From Mariprofundus sp. (GTDB lineage Bacteria > Pseudomonadota > Zetaproteobacteria > Mariprofundales > Mariprofundaceae), in contig JAUZQH010000007.1 of assembly GCA_030951065.1 (NCBI GenBank), positions 1-13,464 of the forward strand: a DNA stretch of 13,464 bases, written 5' to 3'. Within the stretch, counting starts at the first letter, position 1; the number at the start of each line of letters is the position of its first letter. The notes beneath the pieces were generated by a model that worked only from the letters and a program-made list of their open reading frames with translations, was not told where the DNA came from and searched no databases. Shown piece after piece: positions 1 to 6,910 of this stretch. A program made the position numbers and the translations under genes.

Positions 1-174
1 CAGTTCCAATTCATGCAATGCATGGCTTTTATGATTCACTGATTCGAGTTGAAGAGCACGGTTATGGATAATTGAAATATCCCTGAGCTGATCCCAGCCC
101 ACAAATGCAATCACGAAAAACACCGCCAGCAACCATGCGGCGACCACCCCGGACAGACCGCGAAAAAAAAGCAT
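1..174 (-). CDS. N-terminal fragment of a single-pass inner-membrane protein
   Basis: Open reading frame of 58 codons that runs off the left edge of the window. The start is well supported: AGGAGGT lies 8 bases before the ATG. Residues 1-8 are short and slightly basic, about residues 9-26 form one hydrophobic transmembrane helix, and the rest is polar and helix-prone (WDQLRDIS, then HNRALQLES). This is the usual beginning of a membrane sensor (histidine kinase, chemoreceptor or cyclic-di-GMP protein) with a periplasmic helical domain, but no diagnostic domain is inside the window. It lies downstream of the copper efflux operon on the same strand, so a regulatory link, for example a Cus-type sensor kinase, is possible but is only an inference from position. 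Confidence 0.7.
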   Translation of the reverse strand, partial: MLFFRGLSGVVAAWLLAVFFVIAFVGWDQLRDISIIHNRALQLESVNHKSHALHELEL

Positions 175-292
175 GTCCTTATACCTCCTGTACAATGCAG
201 CGCGCGCGATAGTCCGGAACAGGGCGTTTCATGATCGTTTAAAGCTACGGATTTGAAATGGTGGGATCATGTCCGGAGCGCCAGATACGTTT
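175..292. other. Intergenic spacer with a short inverted repeat
   Basis: This 118-base spacer separates the end of the copper operon from the partial membrane-protein gene. It contains a perfect 7-base inverted repeat, CATGATC at 230-236 and GATCATG at 265-271, with 28 bases between the arms. A 7-base direct repeat GTCCGGA occurs at 212-218 and 271-277. The Shine-Dalgarno of the left-edge gene is at about 183-189. I see no convincing -35/-10 pair and no hairpin followed by a T-run, so neither a promoter nor a terminator can be called here. Confidence 0.4.
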
Positions 293-394
293 TCATGGCG
301 TACCAGATTGTGCACGACTGACATTGAATGCGCGGCCGTAAGCACCGAAGACTGCCTGGTTGCTGAACCCGGCATGGTCAGCAGGTTTACTCAC
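293..394 (-). CDS. Possible 33-residue ORF coupled to the preceding gene
   Basis: A GTG codon overlaps the TGA stop of the upstream Met/His-rich gene as GTGA and opens a 33-codon frame ending in TGA at 293-295. A GAGG motif lies about 10 bases before the GTG. Overlaps of this type are typical of translational coupling, and the gene junctions just upstream in this operon are equally tight. The product would begin MSKPADHAGF, with no signal peptide, no membrane segment and no Cys; it contains one His and several Gly and aromatic residues. I recognise no family. It could equally be a chance frame, since a 33-codon open stretch is common at random. Confidence 0.3.
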   Translation of the reverse strand: MSKPADHAGFSNQAVFGAYGRAFNVSRAQSGTP

Positions 395-873
395 TCTTTT
401 TTATCCTCAGGAAAATAAATGCCACCAAAATGCTTGGTTCCACCGGCCGCTTTGAACAGCACCATGATATGATGTTGCCCCTTATGATCCAGATCATAAG
501 CGGCCATATACCATTCACCCATTTTCATCAGCATTTTGGATTCGGACTCTCCGTTCGGGTGCACTGCCTTGGAATTGGCAACCAGATCAGTCAATACCCG
601 GCCATCTTTTTCAAACTTGACCATTACATGGTAATTGCCCCCCTGATCCATACCTGACGGCGCTTTCATGATGCGGAAACTTACAAGATACCCGTCAATC
701 TCCTTTGACGTGAGAAAGCCTCCATGCATCTGACTCATATCATGCTGTGCGTCCATTCCCATAGCACACGGGTTATGCATATTTCCATCCATATCCCCAT
801 GATCATGGGCCAGGGCCGGCGGCGAAACAGCCATGAGCATCATGATTGCAACGATAAACATCGACTTTTGCAT
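391..873 (-). CDS. Exported Met/His-rich protein of the copper operon, family not recognised
   Basis: This protein has 160 residues. The start at 873 is chosen because AAGGA lies 7 bases upstream, and because the frame's earlier ATG at 987 would overlap the previous gene by over 100 bases. Residues 1-22 are a clear Sec signal peptide ending in ALA, with HDHG at the predicted mature N-terminus. Residues 23-50 are a probable soft-metal tail: H23, H25, M28, M32, H33, C36, M38, M40, H44, M46, M49 and H50. Residues 51-155 look like one beta-rich domain (strand-like YLVSFRIM, YHVMVKFEKDG, HHIMVLFK), with a further KMLMKM cluster at 113-118. I infer a periplasmic Cu/Ag-binding protein that may feed or protect the efflux pump. 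The beta domain may resemble YtkA/FixH-like immunoglobulin folds, but I cannot confirm this. It begins one base after the thioredoxin gene's stop. Confidence 0.85.
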   Translation of the reverse strand: MQKSMFIVAIMMLMAVSPPALAHDHGDMDGNMHNPCAMGMDAQHDMSQMHGGFLTSKEIDGYLVSFRIMKAPSGMDQGGNYHVMVKFEKDGRVLTDLVANSKAVHPNGESESKMLMKMGEWYMAAYDLDHKGQHHIMVLFKAAGGTKHFGGIYFPEDKKE

Positions 874-874
874 A

Positions 875-1444
875 TTATGATCCTTTTTTGGCCGGCTCTG
901 GTAGCTGGCCGGTTTTATAAACAGTATTGAGAACGGAAACCATGTTCGGCGATGCCCACGGGAAGCCTCCGATAACTTTCTCAACAAGAATTCCGCGCCG
1001 GTTGATAATGAAGGTCTCCGGATACTTGAATACCCCCAGTACAGGCCCGGTCAACTGTTTGCCTGACTTGTCCCAAAAGATAGGAAACGGGATTTTATGC
1101 TTCTCAACAAACGCACTCACATCGTCTGCATTGTCATCGGCTGCCAGCCCGATTACGGTAAACTTATTGGATGGCAACAGGCGTGAGAGCCGGATCAGGT
1201 CCGGCATTTCCTTGCGACATGGAGGACACCATGTCGCCCAGACGTTCAGAATGATTACTTTGCCGGCAAACTGGTCATGGCTCCTGACCTGTTTGCCGTC
1301 CAGCGTATTCATCTGAAAGGTCGGCATCGCCTTGCCTTTGACCGGCATAACAACCCCGTTATTTTGCTGTTCACCGGGTGAGCAGGCAGACAGCAGCCCC
1401 CCCAGTATCAGCAGGTAGAGCATCTGTTTCAGATAGGAAATCAT
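875..1444 (-). CDS. TlpA/ResA-like thioredoxin-fold lipoprotein
   Basis: This 189-residue membrane-anchored thiol-disulfide oxidoreductase has a signal sequence with lipobox LLSAC, giving a lipidated C21, so the protein should sit on the periplasmic side of a membrane. The AhpC/TSA-redoxin domain spans about residues 36-178. The active site is WCPPC (W72, C73, C76), preceded by the strand IILNVWAT; the conserved cis-proline is P142 in KYPETF. The WCPPC motif is typical of TlpA/ResA/CcmG proteins, which act as reductants in an oxidising periplasm. The gene follows the DUF411 gene by 3 bases and precedes the Met/His-rich gene by one base. That suggests it keeps cysteines of copper-handling proteins, perhaps the CxCC of the DUF411 neighbour, in the reduced state; this partner assignment is inference. 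A role in cytochrome maturation is the alternative, but no ccm genes are near. Confidence 0.88.
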   Translation of the reverse strand: MISYLKQMLYLLILGGLLSACSPGEQQNNGVVMPVKGKAMPTFQMNTLDGKQVRSHDQFAGKVIILNVWATWCPPCRKEMPDLIRLSRLLPSNKFTVIGLAADDNADDVSAFVEKHKIPFPIFWDKSGKQLTGPVLGVFKYPETFIINRRGILVEKVIGGFPWASPNMVSVLNTVYKTGQLPEPAKKGS

Positions 1445-1447
1445 GCT

Positions 1448-2032
1448 TTAATACCTGTGAAACACGGTGGCTTTTCCGTCTTTATCGAAAGCCAGTACAT
1501 CATAACCCTGTGGTTTCTGACCAACCTTCTGCATTCCGGGTGACTTCATTGGCATACCCGGAGCAGTCAAACCTGCAATCTCGGGACGCTCTTTAAGCAA
1601 ACGTTCAACATCCGCCGCAGGCACATGACCCTCGATGACATAGCCATCCACTATCGCGGTATGACAGGATGCCAGTTTTTGGGATACACCGAACCTTGTC
1701 TTTATAGCCTCCATATCGTCGCGTTTATGTACTACGACAGTAAAGCCTTCCTTGCGCAAATGATCCGCCCAGCCTGTACAGCAATCACAGTTCGGTGATT
1801 TGTACATGACCACCTCGGGCTTGTCCTGTTGAGTTACGTCGGATTGTGTTGTTGTGGGCGGCGCTACGGGGGCAGCAGCAGGTGTAACCGTGGAGGCCGC
1901 CGCCGGCTCTGTTTTCACGGTACTGGTTTTTGCTGTATCACTGGCAGCATCGCACCCGACCAGCAGTAGCGATGTTAAACCCAGCATCCAGAACAAGCCT
2001 GTTTTTCCGGTATATTTCCTGTTGAATTTCAT
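1448..2032 (-). CDS. DUF411 (CopG-type) copper-binding lipoprotein
   Basis: This protein has 194 residues. Its N-terminal signal carries lipobox LLVGC with lipidated C27. The next residue is D28, which in E. coli is an inner-membrane retention signal. Residues 28-70 are a Thr/Ala/Pro-rich linker. The DUF411 domain (about 72-194) opens with VVMYKSPNCDCC: the CxCC motif is C82, C84 and C85, with a further C123-H124 and H136 in GHVPA. In Pseudomonas CopG these cysteines hold a multinuclear copper cluster, and a Cu(I)/Cu(II) redox role has been proposed. A Met-rich patch (GMPMKSPGM, 159-167) follows. The ATG overlaps the cusA stop as ATGA, with a strong AAGGAG 5 bases upstream inside cusA, so translation is coupled to the pump. 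The likely role is periplasmic copper handling beside CusA and the following TlpA-like protein. Confidence 0.9.
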   Translation of the reverse strand: MKFNRKYTGKTGLFWMLGLTSLLLVGCDAASDTAKTSTVKTEPAAASTVTPAAAPVAPPTTTQSDVTQQDKPEVVMYKSPNCDCCTGWADHLRKEGFTVVVHKRDDMEAIKTRFGVSQKLASCHTAIVDGYVIEGHVPAADVERLLKERPEIAGLTAPGMPMKSPGMQKVGQKPQGYDVLAFDKDGKATVFHRY

Positions 2033-5000
2033 ATCCTCTCCTTTTCTCTCTTTATATTATTACGCTCATGGAATTGTAAAATCATACCGTAGATTACCGG
2101 CAATACGATGAGTGATAGAAGTGTGGCGGTGACCATGCCTCCAACCATAGGCGCTGCAATACGCTGCATGACATCCGAACCTGTACCCGTGCCGAGGATG
2201 ATGGGAATCAATCCGGCAATCACCGCTGTGGCGGTCATCGCAATCGGGCGTACTCGTTTGGCCACACCACTCTGAACCGCCGCGCTCATGGCTTCCGGTG
2301 TCAGCCAGCCTCCGGCCTGTTTCCGGCGTTGTGTTACTTCCTGATCGATGAACGTCAACACGAGTACGCCGATTTCGGCAGCCACACCGGCCAGTGCTAT
2401 AAAGCCGACGGCCACTGCCACACTCAGGTTGAAACCCAGCCACCAGACCAGCCAGAACCCGCCAATCAATGAGAATGGTACAGACATCATCACGACCACC
2501 GGTGCAGTGAGGCTACCGAAGTTGAAATAGAGCAGCAGAAAGATCAACAGCAGCGTAGCCGGAATAACAATACGCATCTTGGCGGCGGCCCGTTCCATAT
2601 ATTCAAACTGGCCCGACCACTCCAGCGTATAACCGGCAGGTATCTTCACCTGTTCCGCCAGTACCTGTTTGGCTTTAGCGACATAACCGCCAATGTCCGA
2701 GCTGGATATATCGACATAAACCCACGCATTCAAACGCGCATTCTCGCTTTTGATGGATGGTGGTCCACGAGAAGTCTTGATCTCAGCGACCGCCGTTAGC
2801 GGGATTTGCGCTCCGGTCGGTGTCGGGATAAGCACCCGCTTCAAGGCATCCGGATCGCTACGGTAATCCCTTGGGTAACGCAGGTTGACCGGATAACGCT
2901 CCAGTCCTTCCACTGTCTGGGTGACATTCATGCCGCCTATAGCCGACTGAATCACATCTTCGATATCGCCAATGGTCAATCCATATCGGGCAGCCTTGTC
3001 GCGCTGAATATCGATATCCAGATAATAGCCACCGGCTGCACGATCACTGAACGCCGAAGTGGTTTCAGGCAGCGTTTTGACTGCCCGTTCAATGGACTTA
3101 CCCACCTCCTGTAACACATTCAGGTCAGGCCCGGAGACCTTGATGCCGATCGGTGTTTTGATACCGGTGGACAGCATGTCAATCCGCGTCTTGATCGGAT
3201 AGGTCCAGGCATTGGCCAGTCCGGGAAACTTGATAGCGGCATCCATTTCCTTCATCAGCTCCCGGGTGGATTTGTCCGGATCCGGCCAGTCCTCCTTCGG
3301 TTTTAGCCGCACAATCGTTTCCATCATCGACAATGGCGCAGCATCAGTTGCCGAATCTGCACGACCGGCTTTACCGAACACAGACTGTACCTCCGGGAAG
3401 GTTTTGAGGATTTTATCCGTCTGCTGCACCAGTTCTTTAGCCTTGGTAATGGAAATTCCGGGAAATGTGGTCGGCATGTAGAGAATGTCGCCTTCATCCA
3501 GCGGAGGCATAAACTCCGAACCTATTTTTGACATCGGAATCGTCATGGAAAACAGCAACCCAATAGCAATCAACAATGTGATCCAGCGATGTTTCAATGC
3601 ACCTGCCAGTATTGGTCCATGCGCCCATTGCAGGGCACGATTGACCGGATTTTTGTTCTCCGGCATTACTTTGCCCCGGATAAACCACCCCATCAGCAGC
3701 GGGACCAGCGTCACCGCCAGTACAGCCGATCCGAGCATGGCATAGGTGGCGGTATAGGCTAACGGCTTGAAAAGCCGTCCTTCCTGTGCTTCCAGCGTGA
3801 AGATTGCCATATACGATACCGTGATAATCAGAAGTGAGAAGAACAGCGCCGGACCTACCTCTCGCGAGGCTCTGGCTATAGCTTCCCATCGTTCGGGTAC
3901 AGTAAGTAAGTTCCCTTTGTCACGTTCGGATTGCTCCAGGTGTTTATGGGCATTTTCAATCAGTACTATGGCACCATCGACCATGGCTCCGAGCGTAATA
4001 GCAATACCGCCCAGGCTCATGATATTGGCTGCCAGTCCCTGCCACTGCATGAGCATGAAGGCAATCAATACGCCCAAAGGCAGGGTGATAATCGCCACCA
4101 GTGCAGAACGCGCATGCATCAGAAACAGTATGCAAACCAGCGAAATCACTAAAAACTCCTCAAACAGTTTATCCTTGAGGTTTTCCACCGCGCGTTCGAT
4201 CAGGTCACCACGATCATAGGTTGGTACGATCTCAACGCCTTCGGGCAAACCGGACTTCAGTTCATCCAGTTTTTCCCGTACCGCTTCAATCGTGGTCAAT
4301 GCATTTTCACCATAGCGCATGATAATCACGCCACCGGCCACTTCGCCTTCGCCATTGAGTTCCACCAACCCCCGTCGCAGTTCCGGGCCGAGATGAATGT
4401 GTGCCACATTGCGCAGCAGAATCGGTGTACCATGATTATCCACACCCACCGGAATACTTTCCAGATCCGGGATGCCTTTCAGGTAACCTTTACCACGGAC
4501 CATATATTCGGTTTCACCCATTTCAATGAGCCTGCCGCCGACATCGTTGTTGGAGCGTTTAATCGCATGTTTTACTTTAGCCAGCGGAATACCGTATTCA
4601 GCCAATGCGTTGGGGTCGACCTCCACCTGATACTGCTTCACGAAGCCGCCCATGGAGGCCACTTCGGATACGCCATTCACGGTTTGCAGGGCATAACGCA
4701 TATACCAGTCCTGGATTGAACGCAGTTCAGCCAGGTCATGGTTGCCGGTTTTGTCGACCAGCGCATATTCATACACCCAACCCACGCCAGTCGCATCCGG
4801 CCCCAGCGATGGCGTTACGCCTGAGGGTAACCGTCCGGCCACATAATTGAGATATTCCAGCACACGCGAACGTGCCCAATACATGTCAGTACCATCTTCG
4901 AAAATGATGTAGACGACTGAAAAACCGAAAAAGGAATATCCCCGCACGACCTTGGAATGCGGCACAGCCAGCATGGCTGTGGTTAACGGATAAGTGACCT

Positions 5001-5190
5001 GATCTTCCACCACCTGTGGTGCCTGACCGGCATAGTCGGTAAATACGATCACCTGTACATCGGACAGGTCAGGGATGGCATCGAGCGAAATATTTTTTAC
5101 GGCAAAGCTACCTGCTGCTACCAGGATGCCGGTAAAAATAAGTATGATCAGCTTGTTGCGCAGACTCGCGTCGATAATGTTAGCGATCAT
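2029..5190 (-). CDS. cusA: CusA-type heavy-metal RND efflux pump (Cu+/Ag+)
   Basis: This 1053-residue inner-membrane proton-driven pump of the HME-RND family matches the family length (E. coli CusA is about 1047). It shows the standard RND layout: TM1 at about 13-31, a large periplasmic loop, TM2-6 at about 345-500, TM7 near 537-553, a second loop, and TM8-12 at about 875-1040. The proton-relay aspartate is D405 in GAMVDGAIV of TM4. The three-methionine substrate site of E. coli CusA (M573, M623, M672) is matched by M572 in LYMPTT, M622 in PLSMMET and M672 in RIDMLSTG, favouring Cu(I)/Ag(I) over Zn/Co/Cd. Transmembrane relay methionines M391, M403, M485, M500 and M1008 are present, but the position of E. 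coli M410 is Leu. A moderate AAGGG lies 8 bases before the ATG, next to the intergenic repeat. The stop overlaps the DUF411 start. Confidence 0.96.
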   Translation of the reverse strand: MIANIIDASLRNKLIILIFTGILVAAGSFAVKNISLDAIPDLSDVQVIVFTDYAGQAPQVVEDQVTYPLTTAMLAVPHSKVVRGYSFFGFSVVYIIFEDGTDMYWARSRVLEYLNYVAGRLPSGVTPSLGPDATGVGWVYEYALVDKTGNHDLAELRSIQDWYMRYALQTVNGVSEVASMGGFVKQYQVEVDPNALAEYGIPLAKVKHAIKRSNNDVGGRLIEMGETEYMVRGKGYLKGIPDLESIPVGVDNHGTPILLRNVAHIHLGPELRRGLVELNGEGEVAGGVIIMRYGENALTTIEAVREKLDELKSGLPEGVEIVPTYDRGDLIERAVENLKDKLFEEFLVISLVCILFLMHARSALVAIITLPLGVLIAFMLMQWQGLAANIMSLGGIAITLGAMVDGAIVLIENAHKHLEQSERDKGNLLTVPERWEAIARASREVGPALFFSLLIITVSYMAIFTLEAQEGRLFKPLAYTATYAMLGSAVLAVTLVPLLMGWFIRGKVMPENKNPVNRALQWAHGPILAGALKHRWITLLIAIGLLFSMTIPMSKIGSEFMPPLDEGDILYMPTTFPGISITKAKELVQQTDKILKTFPEVQSVFGKAGRADSATDAAPLSMMETIVRLKPKEDWPDPDKSTRELMKEMDAAIKFPGLANAWTYPIKTRIDMLSTGIKTPIGIKVSGPDLNVLQEVGKSIERAVKTLPETTSAFSDRAAGGYYLDIDIQRDKAARYGLTIGDIEDVIQSAIGGMNVTQTVEGLERYPVNLRYPRDYRSDPDALKRVLIPTPTGAQIPLTAVAEIKTSRGPPSIKSENARLNAWVYVDISSSDIGGYVAKAKQVLAEQVKIPAGYTLEWSGQFEYMERAAAKMRIVIPATLLLIFLLLYFNFGSLTAPVVVMMSVPFSLIGGFWLVWWLGFNLSVAVAVGFIALAGVAAEIGVLVLTFIDQEVTQRRKQAGGWLTPEAMSAAVQSGVAKRVRPIAMTATAVIAGLIPIILGTGTGSDVMQRIAAPMVGGMVTATLLSLIVLPVIYGMILQFHERNNIKREKERI

Positions 5191-5202
5191 CAGTCAAACC
5201 CT

Positions 5203-5280
5203 TTTTCACCACAGAGGACACAGCGTTACACAGAGGAAAGGCAAAATCGTTTACCTCAAAGACGCAAAGACACAAAGGAA
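5203..5280. repeat. CACAGAGG-type intergenic repeat between cusB and cusA
   Basis: Nearly the whole 105-base cusB-cusA gap consists of two head-to-tail degenerate modules. One lies at about 5206-5237 (ttcaccacagaggacac, then gttacacagaggaa) and one at about 5250-5280 (tttacctcaaagacgc, then aaagacacaaaggaa). The same AGAGGAc/gCAGAGGAa words occur in the element upstream of cusB. Repeats of this wording recur between genes in many bacterial genomes. I know no agreed name or function for them, and no coding role is supported. The element ends close to the cusA ribosome binding site, so it forms most of the cusA leader within the polycistronic RNA. Confidence 0.75.
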
Positions 5281-5295
5281 GACTATCATCAGTAA

Positions 5296-6747
5296 TCATT
5301 GCGCTCCCTCCATGTTCATGCCTTTCATATTCATGCCGTCCATTTTCATATTGCCCATGTCCATGCCTTGCATATCCATTTTTTGGTTTCCTTTGCTTTT
5401 AATATTGGCAGGCCTATCGCGCACCGGGGGCGCCGATGCTTGCTCCTTTGCGGCATCAGCTTTTGGTGCAACCATTTTGGCAGCGGCTTCGCGAATGGAC
5501 GATTCGGAATCAATCAAAAACTGACCACTGGAAACCACAAGTTCGCCGGCTTCCACGCCTTCGATAATTTGAACCAGTCCTTCTGCCCTGACACCTGTTT
5601 TAACGGTGCGCGGTTCAAACCGGCCGGGTTCGGTTTGCACAAATAAATGTGCTTTTTTACCGGTAATCAATACCGATTCTCTGGGAACAAACACTCCGGA
5701 TTTACTGAGGCTGGCTACGATAGTCACATCACCAAACATGTCCGGCTTGAGCAACCCTTCAGCATTGTCGAATTCAATACGAACCTTGTTGGTACGTGTC
5801 TTGGGGTCCAGGTAAGGGTAGATATAGGTAATGTGTCCGGTGAAATCATGATCAGGCAATGATGGAATACGCAATTTCGCTTCATCCCCCACCTTTACCC
5901 AGCCAATTTCGTATTCATACAGATCAGCCAGCACCCAGATGCTGGACAGATCAGCAATCTGGTATAATTCGGAAGCGGGTGTGACATGGGCCCCTTCCCG
6001 CACACCGATTTTTGTCACCACTCCTGCAGCAGGAGCGTGAATATGCATGCTTTTACGCACCTTGTGTGTTTGTTGCAATTTTCTGATTTGATGTTCGGCA
6101 ACATCAAAGAAGCGCAACCTGTCCAGTGAGGAGTCAAGCAGTCGTTTGGCCCCATCCCGAATATCGCTATAGGGGCTGTCTTTCAGCTGTTGCCAGTTAC
6201 TTAGGGCCAGCAGATATTCATTCTGCGTAGCCACTAGTTCAGGCGAATAGAAGGAGAGTAACATGGTGTCCCGTTTGACTGTTTCCCCGGTCTTGTCAAC
6301 AAACAGCTTATCGACCCAGCCATCCACCTTTGGATGCAGAGTCACCAGTTTCGTTTCATCAAATGTGATGCGCCCGACCGTGGTGATTTCACGCGACAGT
6401 TTTTTTTGCTCTGCCTTGCTCAGACGCACTCCGATAAGTTGCGTGATCGTCGGGTCGATAATGACCGTACCGGCCGGTCCGCTGCCACCACCGGCTGCAT
6501 CTTCAGCGCAGACAGGCACATAATCCATACCCATGGGGTCTTTGGCCGGGGTTGCACTGGTAATCGACGGATTCATCGGATTACGCCATGTTAACGGCTG
6601 CGCCCCGCCCGGGCAGGGACCATTGCCACCGGCTGATGTTTTTTCTGCGCCGGAACCCGACCCGGATGACTGTTGCATGCCGGAGACATAATACCCCCCG
6701 GCCAATCCTATCAGCAAAACAGCGACCATCAGTCCTGTATTTTTCAT
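5296..6747 (-). CDS. cusB: CusB-type periplasmic adaptor with a Met-repeat tail
   Basis: This 483-residue membrane-fusion protein links the RND pump to the outer-membrane channel. GGGAG lies 6 bases before the ATG. Residues 5-22 are an N-terminal anchor or signal. Residues 45-80 form the CusB-type metal-binding module: M58 in RNPMNP and M72 and M74 in DPMGMDYVP match the E. coli CusB Met ligands (M21, M36, M38 of the mature protein). It is bracketed by C45 and C80, which E. coli lacks. Then come the first barrel and lipoyl half (about 93-165), an alpha-helical hairpin (about 168-230), the second lipoyl half (236-265, HAPAAGVV), a beta-barrel (268-345) and a membrane-proximal domain (350-415). 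The last 27 residues are Met-rich in a strict MxMxx pattern, making the protein longer than E. coli CusB (about 407). There is no CusF-like domain. The gene lies between two repeat-filled gaps. Confidence 0.95.
   Translation of the reverse strand: MKNTGLMVAVLLIGLAGGYYVSGMQQSSGSGSGAEKTSAGGNGPCPGGAQPLTWRNPMNPSITSATPAKDPMGMDYVPVCAEDAAGGGSGPAGTVIIDPTITQLIGVRLSKAEQKKLSREITTVGRITFDETKLVTLHPKVDGWVDKLFVDKTGETVKRDTMLLSFYSPELVATQNEYLLALSNWQQLKDSPYSDIRDGAKRLLDSSLDRLRFFDVAEHQIRKLQQTHKVRKSMHIHAPAAGVVTKIGVREGAHVTPASELYQIADLSSIWVLADLYEYEIGWVKVGDEAKLRIPSLPDHDFTGHITYIYPYLDPKTRTNKVRIEFDNAEGLLKPDMFGDVTIVASLSKSGVFVPRESVLITGKKAHLFVQTEPGRFEPRTVKTGVRAEGLVQIIEGVEAGELVVSSGQFLIDSESSIREAAAKMVAPKADAAKEQASAPPVRDRPANIKSKGNQKMDMQGMDMGNMKMDGMNMKGMNMEGAQ
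5305..5379 (-). repeat. Five tandem MxMxx codon repeats at the 3' end of cusB
   Basis: Residues 457-481 of CusB are five exact-length pentapeptides of the form MxMxx, beginning MDMQG and ending MNMEG. This gives ten methionines at spacing 2,3,2,3 throughout and a 15-base period in the DNA. The variable positions are mostly Asp, Asn, Lys, Gly, Gln and Glu, so the tail should be soluble and unstructured. Such MxM patterns bind Cu(I) or Ag(I) through thioether sulfurs in known copper proteins. Confidence 0.85.
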
Positions 6748-6767
6748 ATCTTACTCCCAATATAAGC

Positions 6768-6893
6768 TTTCACCGCAGAGGACGCGAAGGACGCAGAGGA
6801 AGTCAATATGCATAGCCTCTTGCCGCTGTGCTCTTCGATGTCTATTTTTTGACTGGTTTTTACTCTGCGTTCCTCTGCGTCCTCTGTGGTAAA
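6768..6893. repeat. Inverted-repeat intergenic element between cusC and cusB
   Basis: Two arms of about 34 bases face each other. The left arm, at 6768-6801, reads tttcaccgcagaggacgcg and ends in gcagaggaa. The right arm, at 6860-6893, is its imperfect complement and ends in cctctgtggtaaa. Near-complementarity continues inward with agtca at 6801-6805 and tgact at 6850-6854. The whole 126-base unit would fold into one long imperfect hairpin in the cus mRNA. The words match the repeat between cusB and cusA, so both are copies of one intergenic repeat family. A MITE-like or REP-like element is the likely nature; no transposase is present. Confidence 0.75.
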
Positions 6894-6910
6894 TGCTTTT
6901 GACTTTTGAT

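Noticed and set aside
179..232. 17-codon ORF ending just before the left-edge gene
   Set aside because: It has no ribosome binding site and no attenuator-like content, and its stop falls in the Shine-Dalgarno spacer of the next gene; probably chance.
874..987. Upstream extension of the Met/His-rich protein to the ATG at 987
   Set aside because: It would overlap the thioredoxin gene by over 100 bases and bury the clear signal peptide; the ATG at 873 has a good Shine-Dalgarno.
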